Assembly (NCBI RefSeq): GCF_016862635.1
Contig: NZ_BONI01000049.1
Location: 1 to 64,000, forward strand
DNA: 64,000 bases
Reading direction: 5' to 3'
From: Catellatospora coxensis
Lineage (GTDB): Bacteria > Actinomycetota > Actinomycetes > Mycobacteriales > Micromonosporaceae
The notes under the pieces were generated by a model. It was not told the DNA's origin. It searched no databases and was given only the letters and a program-made list of their open reading frames with translations. The position numbers were made by a program, and so were the translations under genes. Of the stretch, positions 16,561-25,254 are shown piece after piece; the first letter of the stretch is position 1; each line of letters opens with the position of its first letter.

Positions 16561-18906
16561 TCAGATGCGGTAGATGGCCAGGCCCATGACGGCGGGCTTG
16601 CCGTTCGCGCCGGTGACGTTGATGTCGAGCACGCCGTCGGACACCGTCACGGTGTACGCGCCGTTCTCGCGCCAGTGGCCCAGGGCCAGGTCACCGAGGT
16701 TGCTGGCCTTGAGGATGCCCTCCAGGGTGACGTTGAACCGGCGGGTGTTGCCCTGCACCGACTCCATCTCCCAGACGTACACCTGGTAGGTGCCGTTGGC
16801 GACGGTCTGCGACATGGAGATCGTGCCCAGGTCCGTGCCGATCAGGCCGGTGTGGAGCATGTCCACGGTGGCCGCGTCGGGCAGCGGGCTGGGCGTGACG
16901 GTGTTGGTGTGGGCGGTGCCGCCGGACACGGTGAACCCGGTGGACTGGGCCGTGGTCTGGCTGACCCACTGGTTGCCTTCGACGACGACCGCGGGTCCGT
17001 TGAGGTTGATCCCCTTGACGAAGCCGACGGCCGGCGGGCTGGTCGACGGCTGCGGCGACGGCGAGGCCGGCGGCGCGGACGGGGAGGTGGTGGACCCGCC
17101 GGTGACCACGGCCCGGTCGAGGGTGACGACCGTGCCGGAGGCGGCGGCGTTCTTGGTGCCGGTGTTGCGGATCCGCAGCGTGTGGCTGCCCGCGGCCAGC
17201 ACCGGGCTGGTCCAGACCGCCACGTCGCCGGTCTTGGCCGCGGCGTACAGGTCCACGTTGACCTCGGCGCCGCCGTCGATCGACACCGCGGCGATGCCGT
17301 GGTGTGAGCCGGTCACGGCCCGGTAGACGACCCGGGTGCCGTTGAACGCCAGCGTCGCGGTCTCGCCGCTGTTGAGGCTCCAGCTCTGCGAGGCGTTGTA
17401 ATACACCGCCGGGGCGGTCTCGTTGCAGGCGGTGCAGTGGTTCCAGCCGCTGTAGTTCCACTGGTTCTGCCCGGTGCCCTGGGTCGCGTCGTCGACGTTG
17501 ACGGTGCCCGGCGGCTGCGGCGACGCGCTGGGCGACGGCGACGGCGAGGCCGGGGGAGACGGCGGCGGCGACGACGGCAGGACGCCGCCGTTCTTGGCGA
17601 TCAGGCGCGCGGCCTGGGTAGCGAACATCTGGTACGCCGGGTCGTACTGCGCCTTGGACGTGTCGGGTTCGCCGTAGATGGAGAAGCCCTCGCCGTTGTC
17701 GGGCGGCCAGATGAACGTGGCCGGGTCGACGGTGTCGTCCTGCGGATGCGGCCTGGTCGCCGGGGGCACGACCTTGCCCTCGACCCGCCAGGACAGCCAG
17801 CCGGCGCAGTCGTTGTTGTTGTAGATCGTGTCGGCCCAGCCGCTGTAGATGCCGGACCGGGTGACCTTCTCGGCCGCGCTGCGCGCCGGGTAGGCGAACT
17901 CCTGCATGAGGACGGGCTTACCGGAGGCCACCGCCGTCGCGCAGTGCTGGTTGATCAGGTTGTTGACCTGCGCGGGGGAGATGTTGTGGTACGTCGGGTA
18001 GGTGTGCCAGGTCTGGAAGTCGATCGCCGGCACGTTCGCGGCCTCGGTGTTCGGGTCGGAGCCCGCCTGCCCGCCGTAGAAGCCCTCGCTGCCGGTGGTG
18101 ACCAGCTGCTGGGCGCCCTGCGCCTTGATGTAGGACGCCATCTCCTGGTACCAGCCCTGGGCCAGGGACACCGAGCTGACCTCGGGCTCGTTCATCAGGT
18201 CCCAGGCGAAGATCGTCGGGTCGTCCTTGTACTTCACGCCCGTGATGCTGTTGGTGCGGTTGAGCACGAAGCCGACCCAGTCCTTGTACAGCTGCTTGGT
18301 GCGGGGGTCGCTGTAGAAGAACGTGTAGCGCTGGGCGTGGTTCGAGCCGTTGTAGCCGGGGATGTACCAGGAGTTGATCTGCTGGGTGCCGCCCGCCCAC
18401 TGCCAGAAGTCCATCATCGCGATGTTGAGCTTCAGGCCGAGCTGCCCGGCCTTCGCGATGACGTAGTCCCAGCGGCCCAGCCCGTTGGTCGTGCTCGGGT
18501 TGAAGGCGTACGTGCTGGTGGCGGTGTCCCAGTAGATCAGGTACGTGCCGTGCATGCCCATGTTGGACGCGTCGCCGGTGCTGGCCGGGTTCCAGATGTG
18601 CGGCTTGGTGGTGCCGTCCAGCGACCCGATGACCGAGTGCAGGATGCCGCGTACGACGTTGTAGTTGCTCGCGTCGGCGTAGCCGAGCATCGAGTCGACC
18701 TCGGCGCGGGTGCCCCAGCCGAGGTAGTGGCTGTTGGTGCCCGCGACGTAGAACGGCTTGCCGTCGAGCATGAACTTGGTGCCGGCGGTGGTGACGAAGC
18801 CGGGGGCGGCGTTCGCCTTGTTGCCGACGAGCAGGGGTAGTGCCACGGCGAGGACCATCGCAATCATGAGCGGGATGGTGAGCCGGTTGAGCCGAAGAGC
18901 TTTCAT
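16561..18906 (-). CDS. Secreted GH5 endo-beta-mannanase-like enzyme with two C-terminal modules
   Basis: A 781-residue exported glycosidase. After a signal peptide (about 1-33, ending ANA) comes a GH5-type catalytic domain: acid/base Glu in WDLMNEPE near residue 238 and nucleophile Glu in LMQEFAYP near 333. Its beginning (FVTTAGTKFMLDGKPFYVAGTNSHYLGW) is typical of mannan endo-1,4-beta-mannosidases. A Pro/Ser linker (about 443-465), a beta-sandwich carbohydrate-binding-like module, a second linker and a malectin-like domain (about 630-781) follow. Start ATG 18906 has TAGGAG upstream. It probably degrades mannan or related beta-glycans outside the cell, supplying the nearby importer. GH5 subfamily and specificity are inferred. 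Confidence 0.85.
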   Translation of the reverse strand: MKALRLNRLTIPLMIAMVLAVALPLLVGNKANAAPGFVTTAGTKFMLDGKPFYVAGTNSHYLGWGTRAEVDSMLGYADASNYNVVRGILHSVIGSLDGTTKPHIWNPASTGDASNMGMHGTYLIYWDTATSTYAFNPSTTNGLGRWDYVIAKAGQLGLKLNIAMMDFWQWAGGTQQINSWYIPGYNGSNHAQRYTFFYSDPRTKQLYKDWVGFVLNRTNSITGVKYKDDPTIFAWDLMNEPEVSSVSLAQGWYQEMASYIKAQGAQQLVTTGSEGFYGGQAGSDPNTEAANVPAIDFQTWHTYPTYHNISPAQVNNLINQHCATAVASGKPVLMQEFAYPARSAAEKVTRSGIYSGWADTIYNNNDCAGWLSWRVEGKVVPPATRPHPQDDTVDPATFIWPPDNGEGFSIYGEPDTSKAQYDPAYQMFATQAARLIAKNGGVLPSSPPPSPPASPSPSPSASPQPPGTVNVDDATQGTGQNQWNYSGWNHCTACNETAPAVYYNASQSWSLNSGETATLAFNGTRVVYRAVTGSHHGIAAVSIDGGAEVNVDLYAAAKTGDVAVWTSPVLAAGSHTLRIRNTGTKNAAASGTVVTLDRAVVTGGSTTSPSAPPASPSPQPSTSPPAVGFVKGINLNGPAVVVEGNQWVSQTTAQSTGFTVSGGTAHTNTVTPSPLPDAATVDMLHTGLIGTDLGTISMSQTVANGTYQVYVWEMESVQGNTRRFNVTLEGILKASNLGDLALGHWRENGAYTVTVSDGVLDINVTGANGKPAVMGLAIYRI

Positions 18907-19056
18907 GCCAGGTCTCCTACCTGTGTCTCTCCTGGTGCTCTGGGGGGAGCGCCGCGTCCGGGGCCGGGCGCCCCGAACGCGACGTGCTTCGATTAATGCG
19001 CATCTTTCAAACAAGACGGACACGGGCGTCCCCGGGTCCGGTTCTAACGACGCCCG

Positions 19057-20487
19057 TCAGCCGGCTGCGGGCGGGTCCAGGGGCGGGATGGCGTTCGCGG
19101 CGATGACCTGCCGGAACCAGTGGCCGCTGTCCTTGATCGTGCGGCGCTGGGTGTCCCGGTCGACGTGGATGAGGCCGAAGCGCTGGCTGTAGCCGTACAC
19201 CCACTCGAAGTTGTCGATCAGGGACCACATCACGTAGCCGCGCACGTCGACGCCGTCGGTGATGGCGTCGTGCAGCGCGGCCAGGTGCGCGTGCAGGTAG
19301 GCGACCCGGCCCGCGTCGTCGACGCGCCCGTCCGGGCCGACCGTGTCGGGCGAGGCGACGCCGTTCTCGGCGATGACGATCGGCACCGGGCCGTAGTCGT
19401 GCCGGATGCGGTTGAGCAGCTCGCGCAACGCGGCCGCGTCGACGACACCGTGGATGGTGGACGGGCCGTCGGCGGGCGCGATGTGCACCAGGCCGTCGCT
19501 GCCGACCCACCGGTTGTACGGGTCGGCGGGGCCGGGACCGGCTGCGACGTACAGCGGCGTGTAGTAGTTCACGCCCAGCAGGTCGATCGGGGCGGTCGCC
19601 GCGGCGAGGTCGCCGTCGCGCACGAAGCCCCAGTCGGTGACGTGCGCCGTGTCGGCGATCAGGTCGGCCGGGTACTGCCCGCGCAGCAGCGGGTCGAGGA
19701 AGATCCGGTTGCGCAGGGCGTCGGCGCGGCGTACCGCGTCCCGGTTCTCCGGGGTTTCCACGGGTGTGCGCACCGGAGCCGGGTTGAGCGCGATCGACAC
19801 CTGCGCGGTGCTGGGCAGGGTCGCGCGCAGGGCCTGCACGCCCAGGCCGTGGGCGAGGTTGAGGTGGTGGGCGACGGTCAGCGCGGTGGCGTCGTCGGCG
19901 ACGCCGGGGGCGTGGATGCCCGAGGCGTGGCCGAGGAACGCGGTGCACCACGGCTCGTTCAGGGTCACCCACAGCGGCACCCGGTCGCCGAGCCGCGCCG
20001 CGACCAGCGCGGCGTAGTCGGCGAAGCGCTCGGTCATGTCCCGGTTCGCCCAGCCGCCCGCGTCCTGCAGCACCTGGGGGTGGTCCCAGTGGTAGAGGGT
20101 CAGCATCGGCTCGACGCCGTTGGCGAGCAGCTCGTCCACCAGCCGTGAGTAGAAGTCCAGCCCCTTGGCGTTCGCCGGGCCGCGCCCGTCGGGCTGCACC
20201 CGCGGCCAGGACACCGAGAAGCGGTAGGTGCCCAGGCCCAGTTGCGCCATCAGCGCCACGTCGTCGCGGTAGCGGCGGTAGTGGTCGACGGCCAGGTCGG
20301 CCCGGTCGCCGTTGTCCACCCGCCCGGGGACTGCGGTGAAGGTGTCCCAGACCGAGGGCGTACGGCCGTCGGCGTCCAGGGCTCCCTCGACCTGGAACGC
20401 CGCCGTCGCCGCGCCCCAGCGGAAGCCCGCGGGGAACTCCGGCGGTGCGTGGCGGCGGTCGGGCGCGGTCTCCGTGGGGGCGGTCAT
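19057..20487 (-). CDS. GH1 family beta-glucosidase
   Basis: A 476-residue cytoplasmic enzyme covering the whole GH1 family. The N-terminus FPAGFRWGAATAAFQVEGA is the family signature, TLNEPW (acid/base Glu) lies near residue 176, and IAENG (nucleophile Glu) near residue 371. SLIDNFEWVYGYSQRFGL is the usual C-terminal motif. It hydrolyses beta-glucosides or short beta-linked oligosaccharides brought in by the neighbouring ABC importer. AAGGAG precedes the ATG. It starts 29 nt after the LacI gene on the same strand, so the two probably share a transcript. Confidence 0.93.
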   Translation of the reverse strand: MTAPTETAPDRRHAPPEFPAGFRWGAATAAFQVEGALDADGRTPSVWDTFTAVPGRVDNGDRADLAVDHYRRYRDDVALMAQLGLGTYRFSVSWPRVQPDGRGPANAKGLDFYSRLVDELLANGVEPMLTLYHWDHPQVLQDAGGWANRDMTERFADYAALVAARLGDRVPLWVTLNEPWCTAFLGHASGIHAPGVADDATALTVAHHLNLAHGLGVQALRATLPSTAQVSIALNPAPVRTPVETPENRDAVRRADALRNRIFLDPLLRGQYPADLIADTAHVTDWGFVRDGDLAAATAPIDLLGVNYYTPLYVAAGPGPADPYNRWVGSDGLVHIAPADGPSTIHGVVDAAALRELLNRIRHDYGPVPIVIAENGVASPDTVGPDGRVDDAGRVAYLHAHLAALHDAITDGVDVRGYVMWSLIDNFEWVYGYSQRFGLIHVDRDTQRRTIKDSGHWFRQVIAANAIPPLDPPAAG

Positions 20488-20516
20488 CGGCGGCACTCCT
20501 TGCGGGTGAGGGCGGA

Positions 20517-21539
20517 TCAGCGAGTGCGGTACTTGCCGGTGCTGCCCCGGGGCAGCAGCCGGTAGGGCTCGGCGGGCTGGGAGTCGGCCCCCGGCCCGCC
20601 GTCGATGGCGGCGAACAGCATGCGCGCCGCCTGCGCGCCCCGGCCCGGGATGTCGTGGGCCAGCGCGGTGAGTTTCGGGTTGACCAGCCGGCACAGCCGG
20701 GAGTCGTTGAACGCGACCAGGGACAGCTCGTCCGGAACGGACAGCCCCATCTCCAGGGCGACCTCCAGGCCGGTCACCGCGGTCAGGTCGGTGTGGTAGA
20801 TGATCGCGGTCGGCCGGTCGGGGGAGGCCAGCAGCCGCCGGGTGGCCTGCGCGCTGTCCTCGTCGGAGTAGTCGGCGCGCACGGTCACCGGTTCGGGCAG
20901 GCCGCGCAGCCGGCACACCTCGTGCAGGGCGGTGGTGCGGTCCACGATGTGGCGCATGTCCGGGTCGCCCGCGACGTGGGCCAGGCGGCGGTGGCCGAGC
21001 GCGGCCAGGTACTCGACGACGTCGGTCATGCCGGCCGCGTCCTGCGACCAGATGCTCGGCAGCGAGCCGGTCCCGGCCGGGCCGCCGATGACGACCGCGG
21101 GCAGGTGCAGGTCTTCCAGCACGCCGACCCGCGGGTCGGCGTCGCGCAGGTTGAGCACGATGACGCCGTCGACGCGGTGCTCTGCCCACCAGCGACGGTA
21201 GGTGGCGATCTCGGCTTCGGTGTCCTCGACGACCTGGAGGTTGAGCCCGCAGGAGCGGGCCGACAGCTCGGACTCCAGGCCACTGATCAGCTCCATGGTG
21301 AACGGCTCGGCCCCGAGCAGCCGGGCGGGCCGCTGCAGGGCCAGGCCGATCGCGCCGGCCCGGCCTCCGCGCAGGGCGCGGGCCGCGCTGTGCGGCCGCC
21401 AGCCCAGCTCGGCGGCCACGGCGAGGACCCGCTGACGGGTCTCCTCGGAGACGCCGGGCTGGTCGTTGAGCGCGAACGAGACCGCCGACCGGGAGACTCC
21501 GGCACGGTCGGCGATGTCGGCGATGGTGGGGCGCTTCAC
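20517..21539 (-). CDS. LacI family transcriptional regulator
   Basis: A 340-residue repressor: an N-terminal helix-turn-helix (TIADIADRAGVSRSAVSFALND), a hinge helix with RPHSAARALRGG, and a periplasmic-binding-like sugar-sensing domain. GTG at 21539 has GGAGG 6 nt upstream. It is placed between the GH1 gene it cotranscribes and the divergent ABC importer operon. Candidate operators at 21583-21596 and 21792-21807 overlie or closely follow the two transcription start regions. It most likely represses both transcripts until the imported oligosaccharide binds it. Confidence 0.92.
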   Translation of the reverse strand: MKRPTIADIADRAGVSRSAVSFALNDQPGVSEETRQRVLAVAAELGWRPHSAARALRGGRAGAIGLALQRPARLLGAEPFTMELISGLESELSARSCGLNLQVVEDTEAEIATYRRWWAEHRVDGVIVLNLRDADPRVGVLEDLHLPAVVIGGPAGTGSLPSIWSQDAAGMTDVVEYLAALGHRRLAHVAGDPDMRHIVDRTTALHEVCRLRGLPEPVTVRADYSDEDSAQATRRLLASPDRPTAIIYHTDLTAVTGLEVALEMGLSVPDELSLVAFNDSRLCRLVNPKLTALAHDIPGRGAQAARMLFAAIDGGPGADSQPAEPYRLLPRGSTGKYRTR

Positions 21540-21582
21540 GGCCGTCCTCCGTTCCGCATGGGCAGCTCCCTGGTCGTTGGCA

Positions 21583-21614
21583 CTAAACCGATTTTGTTAC
21601 GGACCGGCACAGTA
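21583..21614 (-). promoter_or_regulatory. Promoter -10 and LacI-type operator of the lacI-GH1 unit
   Basis: On the minus strand TACTGT (21614-21609) fits a -10 box. Just downstream lies CTAAACCGATTTTG (21583-21596, plus-strand reading), an imperfect dyad around a central CG as in LacI-family operators (10 of 14 positions symmetrical). The operator would lie a few bases after +1. The -35 is weak. Confidence 0.5.
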
Positions 21615-21755
21615 GCAGCGCGCTCCGTCGGGTGGAAGACCCCGGTCGATGAGGTCCGCGAGCGGCGAGATCTGTTGTGGCGCTGCGGATAGTGCTTCAT
21701 CTGCGGTGATACTCCTCTGAGGATGGGGTGGAAAAGTTTCCGGCGGAACACGGTG

Positions 21756-21807
21756 TTGACGTACCTGCGGGGGAGGGCTATGGTCCCGGTCACTGTTTCG
21801 ATTTAGT
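21756..21807 (+). promoter_or_regulatory. Promoter and LacI-type operator of the ABC importer operon
   Basis: TTGACG (21756-21761) and TATGGT (21779-21784) are separated by exactly 17 nt, a strong vegetative promoter with a start near 21791. ACTGTTTCGATTTAGT at 21792-21807 is an imperfect dyad centred on TCGA and shares TCGATTTAGT-like sequence with the inverted site near 21590. Binding at +1 would block transcription. Confidence 0.65.
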
Positions 21808-21933
21808 TCCCATCGCGTCTCGATGGATCGCGACAGGACCGCCGGGGACTCCGCTCCGGGGGCCCGCCCGATGCCGGCCGGACGCAACGCTTCCGCACCT
21901 CTCCACGCGCATCGCACCTCACAGGAGTTCACT

Positions 21934-23244
21934 ATGGAGCATGCTCGATCCAGGAAGTCCCGCCGGAGGCCCGGCGTCGTCCTGAGCGCGCTGCTGCTGG
22001 CCGCCTCGCTCGTCACGGCCGCCTGCGGCGGCGCCGACGAACCCGAGGCCGAGAGCGGCCCGGTCACCATCAGCTGGGGCTGGTGGAGCAACACCCCCGA
22101 GAAGGACGCGCTCTACCGCAAGTGGCTGGACGGGTTCGAGGCCGCCAACCCCAACATCAAGATCAAGTCTGAGTTCCTGCCCTGGGACGCGTACTGGGAC
22201 AAGGTGAAGACCACCACCGCCGGCGGCAACGCGTACGACGTGGTCGGCCTGTGCTCCTGCTTCGCCGCGTCCTACTTCGACAACGAGGTCTTCGCCGACC
22301 TCAAGAAGATGGACGGATACGCCGACGCCGTCAAGGGCGCGCAGCCCGGCCCGGTCGGCGTGTTCGGCTGGCAGGACAAGCAGTACGCGATGCCCGTCGG
22401 CATCTCCGTGCCGCTGATCGGCTACAACAAGGACCTGTTCAAGGCGGCGGGTGTCGCCACGCCCGACCCGGCCGTGCCGATGACCCTCGACGCCTTCAAG
22501 GAGATGGCGAAGAAGCTCACCAAGGTCAACAGCTCCGGCAAGGTCACCCAGTACGCCCTGCACCCGGGCAGCCTCAACTTCTGGGAGTCGCTGATCGCCA
22601 TGCGCGGCGGCTCGATGTACGACAACTTCGTCAGCCCGAGCAAGGTCACCATCAACACCCCGCAGGGCATCGCGGGCCTGGCCGACTACGCCGGGCTGTT
22701 CACCGACAAGATCGTGCCGCCGATCGACGAGCAGCGCGAGAACCAGTGGCTCAACGGTGACCTGGACAGCCTGCGCACCGGCAAGGTCGCCATGGCCCGG
22801 GTCGGCCCCTGGAACTTCGCCGACATCGCCGCCAAGTCCCCGAACATCGGCGTCTTCCCGCTGCCGAAGGTCGGCGACAGCCTGGTCCTCTACTCCGGCG
22901 CCAACGGGTACGCGATCTCCGCGGAGAGCGAGCACCAGAAGGAGGCCTGGGCGTTCCTCAAGTGGATGCTCAAGACCGAGAACCAGGTCGAGTTCGCGAA
23001 GTTCAGCGACGTGCCGGTCGACGTCGAGGCGCTGAAGAAGCTGCCCGACTTCATCACCCCGAAGGACTTCGCGCCGACCCTGCTGGCCTCCGTGCCGGCC
23101 TTCCGCCCCGGTCTGCTGACCGTCAAGGAGGAGCTGGGCAAGGACGTCGGCCTGATCATCGACGACCTGGGCCGCGGCAAGCTCACCCCCGAGCAGGCCG
23201 CCGCCGAGATCGAGAAGAAGGGCAACGCGCTGCTGTCGCAGTAG
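21934..23244 (+). CDS. CUT1 ABC importer, sugar-binding lipoprotein
   Basis: A 436-residue extracytoplasmic solute-binding protein of the carbohydrate family. An Arg-rich signal peptide ends in the lipobox LVTAAC with Cys31 as the lipidated residue. The mature part begins VTISWGWWSNTPEKDALYRKWLDGFEAANP, typical of oligosaccharide-binding proteins, and has NFWESLIAMRGG and VAMARVGPWNFADI in the binding lobes. CAGGAG precedes the ATG. It is the first gene of a binding protein, permease, permease, glycosidase operon and presumably captures products of the secreted glycosidases. Confidence 0.93.
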   Translation: MEHARSRKSRRRPGVVLSALLLAASLVTAACGGADEPEAESGPVTISWGWWSNTPEKDALYRKWLDGFEAANPNIKIKSEFLPWDAYWDKVKTTTAGGNAYDVVGLCSCFAASYFDNEVFADLKKMDGYADAVKGAQPGPVGVFGWQDKQYAMPVGISVPLIGYNKDLFKAAGVATPDPAVPMTLDAFKEMAKKLTKVNSSGKVTQYALHPGSLNFWESLIAMRGGSMYDNFVSPSKVTINTPQGIAGLADYAGLFTDKIVPPIDEQRENQWLNGDLDSLRTGKVAMARVGPWNFADIAAKSPNIGVFPLPKVGDSLVLYSGANGYAISAESEHQKEAWAFLKWMLKTENQVEFAKFSDVPVDVEALKKLPDFITPKDFAPTLLASVPAFRPGLLTVKEELGKDVGLIIDDLGRGKLTPEQAAAEIEKKGNALLSQ

Positions 23245-23291
23245 CCCTTCCCGGCGACGACGCCCCACACGCGCGGGGCGCCGCCGCCCGG

Positions 23292-23318
23292 GCCCGGCCG
23301 CCACGGGGGCGGCCGGGC
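23292..23318 (+). terminator. Hairpin between binding-protein and permease genes
   Basis: A perfect 11-bp stem, GCCCGGCCGCC (23292-23302) with 23308-23318, in the 133-nt gap after the binding-protein gene. It lacks a U-tract. In this position it would let only part of transcription through or protect the upstream mRNA, giving more binding protein than permease, a known pattern for ABC importers. Confidence 0.65.
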
Positions 23319-23377
23319 TCACCCCTCCCGACCCCATCCGCGCCCGTTCCCGCAGGTCCCGACCGGAGGCGTACCGC

Positions 23378-24340
23378 ATGACCATCGCTCTTGAACCGCA
23401 GCGGCCCCAGCGCCGCTGGTGGCGGCGGGAGGGGGTGCAGGGATACCTCTACATCAGCCCGTGGCTGCTCGGCTTTCTGATGTTCGGCGTCGCGCCGCTG
23501 ATCGCGGCGTTCATGACCAGCCTGTCCAAGGCCAACGTGTTCCGCACGATCCGCTTCGTCGGCACCGACAACTACGAGAAGATCCTCACGAACGACCCGG
23601 TGTTCGCCACCATCGCCGGGAACATGCTGATCTACGTGATCGGCTCGACGGTCATCTCGATCGGCCTGGGCCTGATCCTGGCGCTGCTGCTGCACAAGGA
23701 CTTCCGCGGCAACCACGTCTTCCGCACCCTGATCTACGTGCCCAGCCTGCTCGTCGGCATCGCCACCGCGTACCTGTTCAAGCAGGTGTTCCGGGGCGGC
23801 GAGGTCGGCCTGGCCAACATGTTCCTCAGCCTGTTCGGCACCGATCCCGTCAACTGGCTCGGCGACTCCGACAAGCCCTGGCTCGCGCTGGTCGCGCTGA
23901 TCCTGGTCAACGTGTGGTTCGCCGGCGGCACCATGCTGATCTTCCTGGCCGGCCTCAAGGGCATCCCGGCCAGCTACTTCGAGGCCGCCCGCGTCGACGG
24001 GGCCGGGCCGTGGCAGATGTTCCGCAAGGTCACCCTGCCGCTGCTGTCGCCGGTCATCGTCTTCAACACCGTGATGGCGCTGATCGGGCACATCCAGGTC
24101 TTCGAGACCCCGCTCGCGTTCGCCAACAGCGGCGGCGTCGCCACCGGCAACCCGCTCGGCTACGAGAACAGCCTCGGCACCTTCGTCACCTACCTGTACG
24201 TCAAGGGCTTCGTCTACCAGGACATGGGCTACGCCTCCGCGCTGGCGTTCATCATGTTCGCCGCCACCCTGCTGCTGACCGGCCTGGTGCTCTGGCTGGC
24301 CCGGCGCTTCACCGCGTACGGCGACGCCGACCAGAACTGA
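23378..24340 (+). CDS. CUT1 sugar ABC permease (MalF-type)
   Basis: A 320-residue inner-membrane protein with six TM segments, starting after a basic N-terminus. The EAA loop that contacts the ATPase is YFEAARVDGAGPWQMFRKVTLPLL. GGAGG lies upstream of ATG 23378. It pairs with the next permease to form the channel. No ATPase gene is present in the operon, as expected for actinobacterial CUT1 systems energised by a shared MsiK-type ATPase. Confidence 0.93.
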   Translation: MTIALEPQRPQRRWWRREGVQGYLYISPWLLGFLMFGVAPLIAAFMTSLSKANVFRTIRFVGTDNYEKILTNDPVFATIAGNMLIYVIGSTVISIGLGLILALLLHKDFRGNHVFRTLIYVPSLLVGIATAYLFKQVFRGGEVGLANMFLSLFGTDPVNWLGDSDKPWLALVALILVNVWFAGGTMLIFLAGLKGIPASYFEAARVDGAGPWQMFRKVTLPLLSPVIVFNTVMALIGHIQVFETPLAFANSGGVATGNPLGYENSLGTFVTYLYVKGFVYQDMGYASALAFIMFAATLLLTGLVLWLARRFTAYGDADQN

Positions 24341-24354
24341 TCCGGAGGACCGCC

Positions 24355-25254
24355 ATGCACGACGTCCTGGAGCGACCCGCCCCGACGACGCCCGTCCCGC
24401 CCGCCGCCCGTTCCGCCGCCCGCCGCCGCAACGGCCGGGCGCGCTGGGAGCTGACCGCGCGGATCACCGCGCTGAGCCTGTTCTGCCTGCTGCTGCTGTT
24501 CCCGTTCGTGTGGCTGGTGTCGCAGTCGCTCAAGGACACCAACCAGTACTTCGCCGTGCCGTTCGAGTGGATCCCCAGCCCGTTCCGCTGGGAGAACTTC
24601 ACCGACGTCATCTTCAAGTACGAGTTCCTGCACTACATCGGCAACAGCCTGTGGCTCGCCGTCTACGCCGTCGTGGTCAACATCCTGTCGTCGTCGTTCG
24701 TCGCGTACGGCTTCTCCCGGTTCCGCTTCCCGGGCCGCAACGCGCTGTTCATGGTCGTGCTCGCCACGATGATGCTGCCCGGCCAGGTCATGACGATCTC
24801 GCTGTACCGCTTCTACCGCGACATCGGCTGGATCGACACCTTCTATCCGCTGCTGGTCCCGAAGCTGTTCGGGGCCGCCTTCGAGATCTTCCTGTTCCGG
24901 CAGTTCTTCCTCAGCCTGCCCCGCGAGATCGACGAGGCCGCCCGCATCGACGGCTGCGGGACGCTGCGCACCTGGTGGCACATCATCCTGCCGCAGTCCA
25001 AGCCGGTCATCATCGTCGTGGCCGTTTTCACCTTCCTCGGGAGCTGGCGGGAGCTGTTCGGGCCGCTGATCTACCTCACCGGGGAGGAGAACCGCACGCT
25101 GCCGCTGGGCCTGCTGTACTTCACCTCGCCGTTCGGCTCGTCGCTGCCCATGCTGATGGCCGCCATCGTCATCTCGCTCATCCCGCCCGTCGTCCTGTAC
25201 GCCCTCGGGCAGAAGTACATCGACAAGGGCGTCGCCATCGCGGAGATCAAATGA
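24355..25254 (+). CDS. CUT1 sugar ABC permease (MalG-type)
   Basis: A 299-residue permease with a proline/arginine-rich cytoplasmic N-terminus, six TM segments and the EAA motif EIDEAARIDGCGTLRTWWHIILP. It begins 14 nt after the first permease with GGAGG upstream of the ATG, and its stop overlaps the start of the next gene as ATGA. It forms the heterodimeric channel with the preceding protein. Confidence 0.93.
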   Translation: MHDVLERPAPTTPVPPAARSAARRRNGRARWELTARITALSLFCLLLLFPFVWLVSQSLKDTNQYFAVPFEWIPSPFRWENFTDVIFKYEFLHYIGNSLWLAVYAVVVNILSSSFVAYGFSRFRFPGRNALFMVVLATMMLPGQVMTISLYRFYRDIGWIDTFYPLLVPKLFGAAFEIFLFRQFFLSLPREIDEAARIDGCGTLRTWWHIILPQSKPVIIVVAVFTFLGSWRELFGPLIYLTGEENRTLPLGLLYFTSPFGSSLPMLMAAIVISLIPPVVLYALGQKYIDKGVAIAEIK

